Source of the DNA: Haladaptatus pallidirubidus
GTDB lineage: Archaea > Halobacteriota > Halobacteria > Halobacteriales > Haladaptataceae
DNA: 64,000 bases
Assembly (NCBI RefSeq): GCF_020700235.1
Contig: NZ_CP085301.1
Location: 1,488,001-1,552,000, forward strand
Reading direction: 5' to 3'
Under the pieces are notes generated by a model. It saw only the letters and a program-made list of their open reading frames with translations, made no database searches and was not told the DNA's origin. How positions within the stretch are numbered: the stretch's first letter is position 1; each line of letters begins with the position of its first letter. Positions 9,047-17,831 of the stretch are shown here, in pieces. The translations under genes were made by a program, and so were the position numbers.

Positions 9047-9424
9047 TCAGGTCTCACCGGGTGACGCATCTTGCACTTCGATTACCTTGGCCTGCGAGAG
9101 GAATTTCTGGCCACCACCCGTGCGAATCTGAATCGTTCGACCGGGCAAATTCGGGTCGTCATCAGCAGCCGGCTCTTCTGGAACGGAGATAGCGACAACC
9201 TCGTCCAAAGTGACGGTTCGTCGCTGAATCGGATCGCCGTCGTATTCGACCGTCTCCCACGTTTCGACGTCGAAGTCTGCGATATTCGTACCGAAGTACT
9301 CCTCCGAATCCTTGTTCACTGAATCCTCCGTTTGGGACTCTCCCGCCGTCCGATTCCCGTCCGTGACCTCTTCGTGCTGGTACTGATAGAAGGATGCGAG
9401 CATCGTCATACATACAACGACCAT
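9047..9424 (-). CDS. Small hypothetical protein with hydrophobic N-terminus
   Basis: 125 residues from an ATG at 9422-9424. A TTG at 9457 would extend the hydrophobic start (WMVVVCMTMLASF) into a fuller membrane segment, and a later ATG at 9409 is also possible. A TATA-like TTAATATTG at about 9455-9463 on this strand favours the start used. After the start the protein is acidic (about 35 residues of Glu/Asp/Ser). It ends in a compact region with DVETWETVEYDGDPIQRRT and RTIQIRTGGGQKFLSQ. No family is recognised. Confidence 0.5.
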   Translation of the reverse strand: MVVVCMTMLASFYQYQHEEVTDGNRTAGESQTEDSVNKDSEEYFGTNIADFDVETWETVEYDGDPIQRRTVTLDEVVAISVPEEPAADDDPNLPGRTIQIRTGGGQKFLSQAKVIEVQDASPGET

Positions 9425-9735
9425 CCAGTAAAGAGATGGCCATGAATAGTTATGCAATATTAATCGCCGCCGAAGAAATGCGGGCGAATTATTCGAGGGA
9501 TGAAAGTCGGCTATCGGTGGGAGAGCAGTACCGAGACGAAATCTGACTATCCAAGGTGGAAATTCATTAGCGAAGACAAATTAGTGAGAGCTCGCTGACG
9601 AATATTTATTTTTAGAACGTGCGGGGGAATGAACCAGCCTTTCTTCGTTTGCTTGGTGAACCGGCTAGACGGTCGCGATGCGATACCGACGCTTCCCGAC
9701 GATTCGAGGACGGTCCGAGTGGAAGAAGTACACAT

Positions 9736-9800
9736 AATCCGTTTGTATCGTACACAAAAAACTTAAACGATATCCGAACAACCTATCGAGTGACGTTGTC
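9736..9800 (+). promoter_or_regulatory. doeA promoter with inverted repeat
   Basis: A 14-base string, AATCCGTTTGTATC at 9736-9749, recurs exactly at 21291-21304. It overlaps an inverted repeat TTTGT-N7-ACAAA (9742-9758) that contains the 8-mer TACACAAA shared with other promoters of the cluster. A TATA-like ACTTAAACG follows at 9761-9769, about 32 bases before the start codon at 9801. The rest of the gap (9425-9735) shows no gene. Confidence 0.5.
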
Positions 9801-10979
9801 ATGCCACAAGCCGTCTTCGATAGAAGCGAATATGAACGGCGGATAGCGCGGACGAAAGAACGAATGCGCGAGGCGGAGCTAGACGCGCTTGTCGTCTCCG
9901 ACCCTGCAAACATGAACTATCTCACGGGGTACGATGGCTGGTCGTTCTACGTCCATCAAGCCGTCATCGTAACCCACGACCGCGACGAACCGGTCTGGGT
10001 CGGGCGGGAGATGGACGCGAACGGCGCACGCGCGACGACGTGGCTCGCCGAGGAGAGTATCCGCTCGTACAGCGACGACCACGTTCAATCGCCGTACGAC
10101 CTCCACCCGATGGATTTCTTCGCCGAGATATTGGAAGAGCTCGACGCCGAAGACGCCCGCATCGGCCTCGAGATGGACGCCTACTACTTCACCGCGAAGT
10201 CGTACACCCGACTTCAGAAGAACCTCCCCGACGCCGAGCTCGACGACGCGACGCTCCTCGTCAACTGGGTTCGAGTCATCAAATCCAAACAGGAGCTAGA
10301 GCTTATGCGTCAGGCCGCCCGCATCTCCGAAAACGCGATGCAGGCCGGACTCGACGCGGTCGGCGAGGGCGTTCCCGAATACGAAGTGGCGGCAGAAATC
10401 TACGACAGCCTCATCCGGGGAACCGACGAGTTCGGCGGCGACTACCCCTCCATCGTTCCGCTGATGCCGTCCGGCGACCACACAGGAACGCCGCACCTCA
10501 CGTGGACTGACCGCCCCTTCGAGCGCGGCGATCCAGTCATCATCGAACTCTCCGGTTGTCGGAACCGGTATCACTCCCCGCTGGCGCGAACCACTTTCGT
10601 CGGCGACCCGCCCAAGGAGATGCGGCACCGAGCAGAAATCGTCGTCGAAGGACTCGAAGCGGCGCTCGACCACGTCGAACCCGGCGTCACCGCCGAATCT
10701 GTCGAGCGAGCGTGGCGCGACGTCATCGAAAAGTACGATATCGTGAAAGAGGACCGTATCGGCTACTCGATGGGACTCGGCTACCCGCCGGACTGGGGCG
10801 AACACACGGCCAGTCTCCGCCCCGGCGACGAGACGGTGCTCGAAGAGAACATGACGTTCCACACGATTCCGGGACTCTGGTTCGACGACTTCGGTGTCGA
10901 ACTCAGCGAGACCTTCCGCGTCACATCGAACGGTGCCGAAGTGCTGGCCGAGTTCCCGCGGGAACTCTTCACCGCCTAA
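9801..10979 (+). CDS. doeA: Ectoine hydrolase-like M24 (creatinase-fold) enzyme
   Basis: 392 residues. The two-domain creatinase fold is clear. Many signatures match DoeA/EutD rather than Xaa-Pro peptidases: DPANMNYLTGYDGWSFYVHQ near residue 40, LVNWVRVIKSKQELELMRQA near 155, and VPLMPSGDHTGTPHLTWTD near 225. The usual M24 metal ligands are missing: the first Asp position reads IIELSG and the second reads YHSPLART instead of SDxTRT. Loss of the metal site agrees with the ectoine-ring hydrolases. The known reaction opens ectoine to N-acetyl-diaminobutyrate. It overlaps the convergent FAD oxidase by 11 bases. Assignment is from motif recall, not a search. Confidence 0.75.
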   Translation: MPQAVFDRSEYERRIARTKERMREAELDALVVSDPANMNYLTGYDGWSFYVHQAVIVTHDRDEPVWVGREMDANGARATTWLAEESIRSYSDDHVQSPYDLHPMDFFAEILEELDAEDARIGLEMDAYYFTAKSYTRLQKNLPDAELDDATLLVNWVRVIKSKQELELMRQAARISENAMQAGLDAVGEGVPEYEVAAEIYDSLIRGTDEFGGDYPSIVPLMPSGDHTGTPHLTWTDRPFERGDPVIIELSGCRNRYHSPLARTTFVGDPPKEMRHRAEIVVEGLEAALDHVEPGVTAESVERAWRDVIEKYDIVKEDRIGYSMGLGYPPDWGEHTASLRPGDETVLEENMTFHTIPGLWFDDFGVELSETFRVTSNGAEVLAEFPRELFTA

Positions 10980-13900
10980 CGAAGCGGAATTCCTTTTCTC
11001 GACCAACTCTGCGCGACAGCGCTTCGCCCAGCTTTTCCACCGGATGGTCGGGGGTGGTCGTTCGCCTGTCATCCCCGATTTGGGTTCGACACGACGCGCC
11101 GGGTGCGACCACCTTGTCTCCGTCGCTGGCGTTGATTTGGTCGAAGAGAATATCCCCGATTGCTCGACTCAGCGAGTAGTGCTCGGATTCGTAGCCGAAC
11201 GACCCGGCCATGCCACAACAGCCCGAGTCGAGCGCGTCCACCTCGTAGCCCGCCGCACGGAGGACGTTCGCGGCGTGTCCGTCCTTCTTCGTCGCCTTCT
11301 GGTGGCAATGACCGTGGTACGTGAGACACTCGTCGGGGGCGTCGAAATCGATGGCGTCCGTCTGGTCGAACCTGTCGAAATACTCCATGACGCCGTAGGC
11401 GTTTGCCGCGACGCGCTCGACGGATTGCCCCGAGAGCAGGTCGCAGTAATCCGACTGAAACATCACGGCGTCAGATGGTTCAACTAATACCACGTCCCAG
11501 CCGTCGGCGACGCGAGGCGCGAGCGCCGAAACGTTGTGTTCGGCGCGTTCCCGGGACATGTCGAGAAAGCCCTTCGAGTGGGCTGGACGGCCCGTCGCAG
11601 TCACATCGCCGGGAATCCGAACGTGAACGCCCGCGGCCTCCAGCACTCGGACGGCGGCTTTTCCGGCGTCGGGATGGTTGTAGTTCGTGTAGGTGTCCGG
11701 AAAGAGCAGGACGCGACGCGTCGCATCCTGCTCGGAGACGCGTGCGCCACCGCGGCTCTCGAACCAGTCTTCCATACTCTCGCGATGGAACGTCGGTAGC
11801 GTTCGCTCGCGGGCGATTCCGAAGACTTTCTCGGCGATGGTGCGCGACCCCGGCAGTTTCGTGGCCCAGTTCGAGAGCGGCGCAAGGGCACTCCCGAGCG
11901 CCGAAAGCTGGTCGATGTTCGCAAAGATTTGGTCGCGGATGCTCGCGCCGTTTCGCTGGTGATGTTCGTGTTCGACTTCCGCCTTGAGCTTCGCCATATC
12001 GACCTCGCTGGGGCAGTCGCGGGCGCAGCCCTTACAGCCGATACAGAGATCCATCACCTCGCGCATGAACTCCGCGTCGAACTGCTCGTCTTTCGAAAAC
12101 TCGCCGCTCATGGCTTGGCGGAGCATATTGGCTCGTCCCCGGGTGCTGAGGCTCTCCTCTTCGGCGGCCCGGTAGGTCGGGCACATCACGCCGCCGGTCG
12201 TCTCCTGCCCGCCGCGACAACCGCCACAGCCGTGACAGAGTTCGACCATCCCCTGAAAACCGTTCTCGTTCTGCCAATTGAGGGTCGGGTCGAATCCCGA
12301 GTCGAACTCGTAGTCGGGCGAGAATCTGAGGTTTTCGGTCATATCCACGTCGCCGCAGACCTGTCCGGGGTTGAGGAGCCAATCGGGGTCGAAGGCGGAT
12401 TTGAGGTCGCGGAACACCTCCCAGACGCGCTCGCCGTACAATTTTCGGTTCCACTGGGTTCTTGCGCGTCCGTCGCCGTGTTCGCCCGAGACGCTCCCGC
12501 CGTACTCGACCACGAGGTCGGTCACGCCGTCCGCGATGGCTTCCATCTGATTCACCCCCGCCGTACTCTTCGTGTCCACGAGCGGGCGCATGTGCATGCA
12601 ACCGGGGCCAGCGTGAGCGTAAAAGCTGGCGAAGGTATCGTTCTCTTCGAGCACGCGCTGGAAGTCGGCGACGTAGTCGCCGAGGTGCTCGGTCGGAACC
12701 GCGGTGTCCTCGATGAACGAGATGTGCTTCGCGTCGGACGTTCGGGAGAGCAGGATGGGCATCCCGCTCTTTCTGAGTTTCCACAGTTGTGCGCGCTCGG
12801 CGTCCTCGTACGCTTCCAAAGCGGCGAACGCACCCGATCGATCGGCGGCTGTGTCAGCGACCGAATCCTCGACAGATGCCTCGTTTGTCGAGGGTTCATC
12901 GCCGACGCGGTCGGCGACGAGGTCGGCGACTTTCTCGCGTCGTTCGTCGTCCGAATCGGCGTAGAATTCGACCAGCAGTGCCGTCTCGGTGCCGTCCGGA
13001 AGACGCGCGGCGACCTCGGCGAACTCTTCGGTCTCCCGCGCGAGGTCGAGCAGTACATCGTCGATGGCCTCGACGGCCGCCGGGTCGTGGTTGCGCACGA
13101 TGGCGTCCACGTCGACCATCGCGTCGAGAAGGTCGCGGTACGCGAGTAGGGCGACGGACTTCGTTTCCGGAATCGATTCGAGTGAAACGGTCGCCTCCGT
13201 GATGACGCCGAGCGTCCCTTCACTCCCGGCGAAGAGCCGAGCGAGGTTGATTACGCCTTCCTCGCTCACGGCTTCGCTGTTCACGTCGTTCGAGGCGCGA
13301 CGCGCACCGCGCGATTCTGCTATCAATCGGTCGAGATTGTATCCCGAGACGTTGCGTTTGAGTTGGGGATAGGCGTCGCGAACCGCGTCCGACTCCTCGT
13401 CGATGACGCGGCGAACCGCGTCGTATATCTGCGCTTCGCGGTCGCCTTCGGGGTCGGCGCGGTTCCGGAGTTCGTTGATGGTCAGCTCGCCAAACGTCGT
13501 CACGGTTCCGTCCGACAGGACGACTTCGATTTCCTCCACGTAGGCGTCTGTCTTGCCATATTTCAACGAATGCGCGCCGGTCGAGTTGTTGCCGATTGCG
13601 CCGCCGAGCGTGCTCCGATTTCCGGCGGCGGGGTCGGGCGCGAACTTCAGCCCGTGCCTGGAGACCGCCCCGTTTAACTCCGCGAGGACGGTTCCGGCTT
13701 GCGCTCGCACCCGTCGTTCGTCGGCGTCGATATCGACGACGTCGTCCATGGCGACGGTAAAATCGAGGACGACTGCCTCGTTGACCGCCTGTCCGGCAAG
13801 GCTCGTTCCGCCGCCCCGAGGAAGAACCGGAATCCCGCGCTCGGCGCAGTACTCGACGACCGCGGCGACATCCGCGGTCGATTGCGGGAGGACGACGCCG

Positions 13901-14136
13901 ACGGGCGTCACCTCGTAGGCGCTGGCGTCGGTGGCGTACAACTGTCGAGAGTACTCATCGAATCGAACCTCACCATCGATGCGGTCGGTGAGGTCTGCCA
14001 CGAGGGCGGAGCGCGCGACGTCGCCGCCGACGTAGTCGTAATCGGCCCGCGAGTCGTTTGCTGGTTCGACGGTCGAGTCGGTGTCGGCGTCTACGTCCGC
14101 GCGTTGGCGGGACGGTCTGGGGTCTTGCGATGCCAT
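10969..14136 (-). CDS. FAD-linked oxidase fused to Fe-S/CCG domain protein (GlcD-GlpC type)
   Basis: 1055 residues in two halves. Residues about 40-560 are a PCMH-type FAD oxidase (VLPRGGGTSLAGQAVNE; NRSTLGGAIGNNSTGAHS; GGSVSGEHGDGRARTQW). From about 630 come two ferredoxin-like clusters (CHGCGGCRGG, CIGCKGCARDCPSEV). CCG half-domains follow with CHQKATKKDG and GCCGMAGSFG, which bind a further Fe-S centre. Such fusions oxidise D-2-hydroxyacids such as D-lactate or glycolate and pass electrons to quinone. It lies seven bases after the D-2-hydroxyacid dehydrogenase on the same strand, so the two are one operon handling 2-hydroxy/2-oxo acids. Confidence 0.85.
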   Translation of the reverse strand: MASQDPRPSRQRADVDADTDSTVEPANDSRADYDYVGGDVARSALVADLTDRIDGEVRFDEYSRQLYATDASAYEVTPVGVVLPQSTADVAAVVEYCAERGIPVLPRGGGTSLAGQAVNEAVVLDFTVAMDDVVDIDADERRVRAQAGTVLAELNGAVSRHGLKFAPDPAAGNRSTLGGAIGNNSTGAHSLKYGKTDAYVEEIEVVLSDGTVTTFGELTINELRNRADPEGDREAQIYDAVRRVIDEESDAVRDAYPQLKRNVSGYNLDRLIAESRGARRASNDVNSEAVSEEGVINLARLFAGSEGTLGVITEATVSLESIPETKSVALLAYRDLLDAMVDVDAIVRNHDPAAVEAIDDVLLDLARETEEFAEVAARLPDGTETALLVEFYADSDDERREKVADLVADRVGDEPSTNEASVEDSVADTAADRSGAFAALEAYEDAERAQLWKLRKSGMPILLSRTSDAKHISFIEDTAVPTEHLGDYVADFQRVLEENDTFASFYAHAGPGCMHMRPLVDTKSTAGVNQMEAIADGVTDLVVEYGGSVSGEHGDGRARTQWNRKLYGERVWEVFRDLKSAFDPDWLLNPGQVCGDVDMTENLRFSPDYEFDSGFDPTLNWQNENGFQGMVELCHGCGGCRGGQETTGGVMCPTYRAAEEESLSTRGRANMLRQAMSGEFSKDEQFDAEFMREVMDLCIGCKGCARDCPSEVDMAKLKAEVEHEHHQRNGASIRDQIFANIDQLSALGSALAPLSNWATKLPGSRTIAEKVFGIARERTLPTFHRESMEDWFESRGGARVSEQDATRRVLLFPDTYTNYNHPDAGKAAVRVLEAAGVHVRIPGDVTATGRPAHSKGFLDMSRERAEHNVSALAPRVADGWDVVLVEPSDAVMFQSDYCDLLSGQSVERVAANAYGVMEYFDRFDQTDAIDFDAPDECLTYHGHCHQKATKKDGHAANVLRAAGYEVDALDSGCCGMAGSFGYESEHYSLSRAIGDILFDQINASDGDKVVAPGASCRTQIGDDRRTTTPDHPVEKLGEALSRRVGREKEFRFVRR

Positions 14137-14143
14137 CGTCTCG

Positions 14144-15115
14144 TTACGCGGAATCCGGTGCGAGCACTCGATTTTCCAACGATTCCCCGGCGTCGAGCCG
14201 TTCGACGTTTTTCGCGACGATGTCGGCGAGCCGCTCCCAGTGGCGCGGCGTGTGTCCGCCGGTGTGGGGCGTGATGAGACAGTTTTCGAGATTCCAGAGC
14301 GGATGGTCGGCCGGAAGCGGTTCGGGGTCGGTCACGTCGAGCGCCGCCCCGCGAATCTTGTTCGACCGGAGCGCGGAGACGAGAGCGTCCGTATCGACGA
14401 TGCCCCCCCGTGCGGCGTTGACGAGGACGGCGTCCGGCGGTAGCGTCGCGAATTCCGATTCCCCGACGAGGCCGCGCGTCGTCTCGGTGAGCGGACAGGC
14501 GACGACGACGTACTCGCTCCGCGAGAAAGCCTCGTGGACGGCGTCCTCCTCGAACCCGACGACTTCGCCCGTCGGGCCGCCTTTCTCCGGCGAGTAACGA
14601 ACACCGATGGTCTCCACGTCGAACCCCTGGAGACGCTGGACGACCGCCTTCCCGATGGAGCCGAGCCCGATGACCGTGACGGTGCTGTCGGTGAGTTCGC
14701 CAGACTGGAAATGTCTCCACTCGGCGCGTTGTTTGCGTCGCCACCCCTCGTGGAGGCGGCGCGCGAAGACGAGCACGTTGCCGATGGCCTGCTCGGCAAT
14801 GCCGGGGGCGTGGATTCCGCCGGCGTTCGTCACGGCGACGCCGCGTTCCGCGACGGCGTCCATCGGGACGTGGTCGGTTCCGGCGAAGGTGCACGCGAAC
14901 AGTTCGAGGCGCTCGGCGCGGTCGAGCAAGTCTTCCTCGACCGTGATGCCGGTGACGACTCGCGCGTCGGCGACGAGTTCGCGCTCCTGTTTCGGAGTTC
15001 GAGCGAGCGCGACCGTCCGGTCGGGAAGGCGTTCGCGCAACTCCTCGGCGTACGATTCCATCGAAAGTCCTTCCGTCCCCTCGCGGAGGACGACAATATC
15101 CGGGTTTGCACTCAT
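14144..15115 (-). CDS. D-2-hydroxyacid dehydrogenase
   Basis: 323 residues. The NAD-binding motif is GLGSIGKAVVQRLQG near residue 145. The catalytic Arg is in NAARGGIVDTDALV, the Glu in DVTDPEPLPADHPLW and the His in LITPHTGGHTPRHW. It belongs to the same family as glycerate/phosphoglycerate dehydrogenases and should interconvert a 2-oxoacid and a D-2-hydroxyacid. The substrate is open. It shares an intergenic region with the divergent M20 gene at 15248 and is followed closely by the FAD/Fe-S oxidase, which could reoxidise its product. Confidence 0.85.
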   Translation of the reverse strand: MSANPDIVVLREGTEGLSMESYAEELRERLPDRTVALARTPKQERELVADARVVTGITVEEDLLDRAERLELFACTFAGTDHVPMDAVAERGVAVTNAGGIHAPGIAEQAIGNVLVFARRLHEGWRRKQRAEWRHFQSGELTDSTVTVIGLGSIGKAVVQRLQGFDVETIGVRYSPEKGGPTGEVVGFEEDAVHEAFSRSEYVVVACPLTETTRGLVGESEFATLPPDAVLVNAARGGIVDTDALVSALRSNKIRGAALDVTDPEPLPADHPLWNLENCLITPHTGGHTPRHWERLADIVAKNVERLDAGESLENRVLAPDSA

Positions 15116-15182
15116 TCTTTCACCATCGCGTCACCCGACGCGAATCGATAATCGAATCATTGTGACAGCCCACCTTAGTCCT

Positions 15183-15190
15183 TTTGTGTA
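15183..15190 (-). promoter_or_regulatory. TACACAAA element between divergent units
   Basis: The string TTTGTGTA (reverse complement of TACACAAA) lies in the 132-base region between the dehydrogenase start at 15115 and the M20 start at 15248. The same 8-mer occurs at the doeA, aminotransferase and 21422-gene promoters. TATA-like ACAATTAAG at about 15213 probably serves the M20 gene. Confidence 0.35.
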
Positions 15191-15247
15191 GTCGATGTCA
15201 ACGAAAAGTGTTTACAATTAAGTAGTCGGAGCGTGTCAGTACTACAC

Positions 15248-16528
15248 ATGTCCGAGTCGATACGAGACCGCCTCTCTGACGTTCGGCGCGAGTTCCACCG
15301 GTATCCGGAGCCCGCGTGGTGCGAGTTCCACACGACCCACCGACTCGTCGAAGAGCTACGCGAAATCGGCGTCGACGAACTCGCCGTCGGAACCGAGGCA
15401 TACGACAGCGACGACCGGATGGCCGTCCCCGAAGACGACGAAATCGAGCAGTGGTACGAACGAGCGCTCGAACGCGGTGCCGACCCCGACCTCCTCGATA
15501 CAATGGCGGGCGGAAACACGGGTGTCGTCGCCGCCCTCGACAAGGGCTCCGGGCCGACGGTTGGTCTCCGAGTCGATATCGACGCCCTGTTCATCGAGGA
15601 ATCGACGGCGGACGACCACGCGCCCGCGGCGGAAGGATTCCGGTCGGAGGGGGACGGGACGATGCACGCCTGCGGGCACGACACCCACATGACGTGGGGT
15701 CTCGCTGTCCTCGAAGCCATTGAGGAGAGCGATTTCGAGGGGGAACTCGTCGTCTTCTTCCAACCCGCCGAGGAGGTGTCGGGCGGCGGTCATCCGATGG
15801 CCGAGAGCAGGTTCGCCGACGACCTCGACTACCTCTTCGCCGTCCACGTCGGTCTCGACCACCCGACGGGCAAGGTCGTCGCCGGTATCGAGCGACCGCT
15901 CGCCATGTGCCACGTCGATGTGACGTTCGAAGGAACGTCCGCACACGCGGGCAAAGCGCCCGAAGAGGGAGATAACGCGATGCAAGCGCTCGGAACCGCA
16001 ATCCAGAACGCTTACGCCATCCCGCGCCACTCGGAGGGGATGACCCGCGTGAACCTCGGGAGGGCGGAAGCGGGCACCGCGAGCAACGTCATCGCCGAGC
16101 GCGCGCACGTCGCGGCGGAGGCGCGCGGCGAGACGACCGAGCTGAAGGAGTACATGAAATCCCGCCTCACGAGAACGCTCGAATCGGCCGCCGAGATGCA
16201 CGGCTGCGACGTAGATATTGACGTCGTGAGCGAATCGCCGCGCGCCGACAGCGACGCCGAACTCGCCGAAATCGTCGCGGACGCGGCCCACGATACCCAC
16301 GGCGTGAACTCGGTCGTCCCGGCGGCTGATTTCGGAGCCAGCGAAGACGCGACGTTCCTGATGGAGCGAGTGCAGGAAGGGGGCGGTTTGGCGACGTACC
16401 TCATCGTCGGCACCGACCACCCGACGAGCCACCACACCCCGACATTCGACGTGGACGAACGAAGCCTCGGTATCGGCGTCGAGGTTCTACGGAAGTCGAT
16501 ACTCGCCGTCGCGGCGGACGACCCATGA
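15248..16528 (+). CDS. M20 amidohydrolase (AbgA/AbgB-HipO-like)
   Basis: 426 residues from the ATG at 15248. Metal ligands of the M20D family are present: HACGHDTHM near residue 140, the Glu pair in FFQPAEEVSGGG, His in LFAVHVGLDHP, and the last His in SHHTPTFDVDE. The insert DDRMAVPEDDEIEQWYERAL is typical of the aminobenzoyl-glutamate/AbgA-like branch. These enzymes remove acyl groups from amino acids. In bacterial ectoine degradation the acetyl group is removed by DoeB, which belongs to a different (AstE/AspA) family; this enzyme is a candidate substitute here. It overlaps the next gene by four bases. Confidence 0.8.
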   Translation: MSESIRDRLSDVRREFHRYPEPAWCEFHTTHRLVEELREIGVDELAVGTEAYDSDDRMAVPEDDEIEQWYERALERGADPDLLDTMAGGNTGVVAALDKGSGPTVGLRVDIDALFIEESTADDHAPAAEGFRSEGDGTMHACGHDTHMTWGLAVLEAIEESDFEGELVVFFQPAEEVSGGGHPMAESRFADDLDYLFAVHVGLDHPTGKVVAGIERPLAMCHVDVTFEGTSAHAGKAPEEGDNAMQALGTAIQNAYAIPRHSEGMTRVNLGRAEAGTASNVIAERAHVAAEARGETTELKEYMKSRLTRTLESAAEMHGCDVDIDVVSESPRADSDAELAEIVADAAHDTHGVNSVVPAADFGASEDATFLMERVQEGGGLATYLIVGTDHPTSHHTPTFDVDERSLGIGVEVLRKSILAVAADDP

Positions 16529-17784
16529 GTTCCGAGCGACCGAACGACGGGGTGCCGACCGCGGAGGAGGTCGTCGCGCTCGCCAACGTGGAAGACGCCC
16601 AAACCCGACTTGAAGGGGTGGTGCACCGAACGCCGCTCGACCGCTCGACGACGTTCGCGGAACGGAGCGGGGCGGCGTCGGTGGGACTCAAACTGGAGAA
16701 CATGCAGCGAACCGGCTCGTTCAAAATCCGCGGCGCGTACAACGCGATGTCCCAACTTTCGTCGGTGGAGCGCGGCGTCGTCGCGTCGAGCGCGGGCAAC
16801 CACGCACAGGGGGTCGCCCTCGCGGGGCAGTTGCTCGACATCGAAACGACCGTCGTCGTTCCTGAGGTGACCCCCTCGGCGAAGCGAGAAGCGACTCGCG
16901 GCTACGGTGCCGAGGTCGTCGTCGAGGGCGACACTTACGAGCGCTCCTACGAGTACGCCCTCGACCTCGCCGACGAGAAGGGACTGTCGTTCGTTCACCC
17001 GTTCGACGACGAGGAGATTATCGCGGGACAGGGAACCGTCGGCATCGAACTGCTCAAACAGTATCCCGAACTGGATACCGTTCTCGTCTCCATCGGCGGC
17101 GGTGGGCTGATTTCCGGTATCGCGACCGTACTCAAGGCTCACGACCCGGACATCCGCGTTGTCGGCGTCCAACCCGAGGGGGCATTCCACGCCAAGCCAT
17201 CGCTCGAACGCGGTGAAATCCACGAGCTACCGGACGTGGACACCGTCGCGGAGGGCATCGCCGATGCGCGCCTGTTGGAGAAGACCTTCGCCGTGGTCAG
17301 CGAGCGCGTGGACGACGTGGTCAGCGTCAGCGACCGGGAGATGAGCGTCGCCGTGACGCTCCTCGCCGAACGCGCAAAGAGCGTCGCGGAGACCGCGGGC
17401 GCAGCGCCGCTCGCGGCGCTGCTCTCCGGCGCGGTGGATGCGGAAGGCGAACACGTCGCCGTCGTCGTCTCCGGGGGGAACGTGAACCTCGCGGAGCACG
17501 CCGAACTCACGCGAACCGGGCGGATGGAGCTCGGGCGGTACGCCGAGGCGCGCCTCGGCGTCGCCGACTGGCCGACCGGTCTCGATTCCCTTACGGCGAC
17601 GGTCGAGCGTCACGGCGCGGAACTCGACGTGTTGGAGCGCGCGCGACGAACCGCCGCAGACGACCCGAATCGGACGCCCGTCACCGTCGGCGTGGCGGGT
17701 AGCGGGCCCGAGCATATTTCGGACGTGATGGACGCCCTGGACGGGCAAGACGGAATCGCGGTCGAAGATGACACCCTCGATTGA
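16525..17784 (+). CDS. Threonine ammonia-lyase-like PLP enzyme
   Basis: 419 residues. The PLP lysine is in RTGSFKIRGAYNAM, with SSAGNHAQGVALAG and the phosphate loop SIGGGGLISGIATV. From about residue 325 a C-terminal ACT-like regulatory segment follows (NRTPVTVGVAGSGPEHISDV). The layout is that of IlvA/TdcB-type threonine ammonia-lyases of about 400 residues. It overlaps the M20 gene (ATGA), so the two are translated together. EutB, a similar fold-type II enzyme, acts in bacterial hydroxyectoine use, so a hydroxy-diaminobutyrate-type substrate is possible. Ordinary threonine deamination cannot be excluded. Confidence 0.8.
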   Translation: MSSERPNDGVPTAEEVVALANVEDAQTRLEGVVHRTPLDRSTTFAERSGAASVGLKLENMQRTGSFKIRGAYNAMSQLSSVERGVVASSAGNHAQGVALAGQLLDIETTVVVPEVTPSAKREATRGYGAEVVVEGDTYERSYEYALDLADEKGLSFVHPFDDEEIIAGQGTVGIELLKQYPELDTVLVSIGGGGLISGIATVLKAHDPDIRVVGVQPEGAFHAKPSLERGEIHELPDVDTVAEGIADARLLEKTFAVVSERVDDVVSVSDREMSVAVTLLAERAKSVAETAGAAPLAALLSGAVDAEGEHVAVVVSGGNVNLAEHAELTRTGRMELGRYAEARLGVADWPTGLDSLTATVERHGAELDVLERARRTAADDPNRTPVTVGVAGSGPEHISDVMDALDGQDGIAVEDDTLD

Positions 17785-17831
17785 ATCGTCTTCGAATTCG
17801 GTTTTCGCGGTCAAAACTCGTCGAAGGGCGT

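Noticed and set aside
11929..13149. Long plus-strand open frame of 406 codons
   Set aside because: It lies antisense inside the FAD/Fe-S oxidase gene, whose motifs are unambiguous. In GC-rich haloarchaeal DNA antisense frames are often open. Its composition (Val, Arg, Gly, His) is that of a shadow.
15356..17223. Two long minus-strand frames opposite the M20 and ammonia-lyase genes
   Set aside because: The plus-strand proteins have full catalytic motifs; these frames have none and are compositional shadows.
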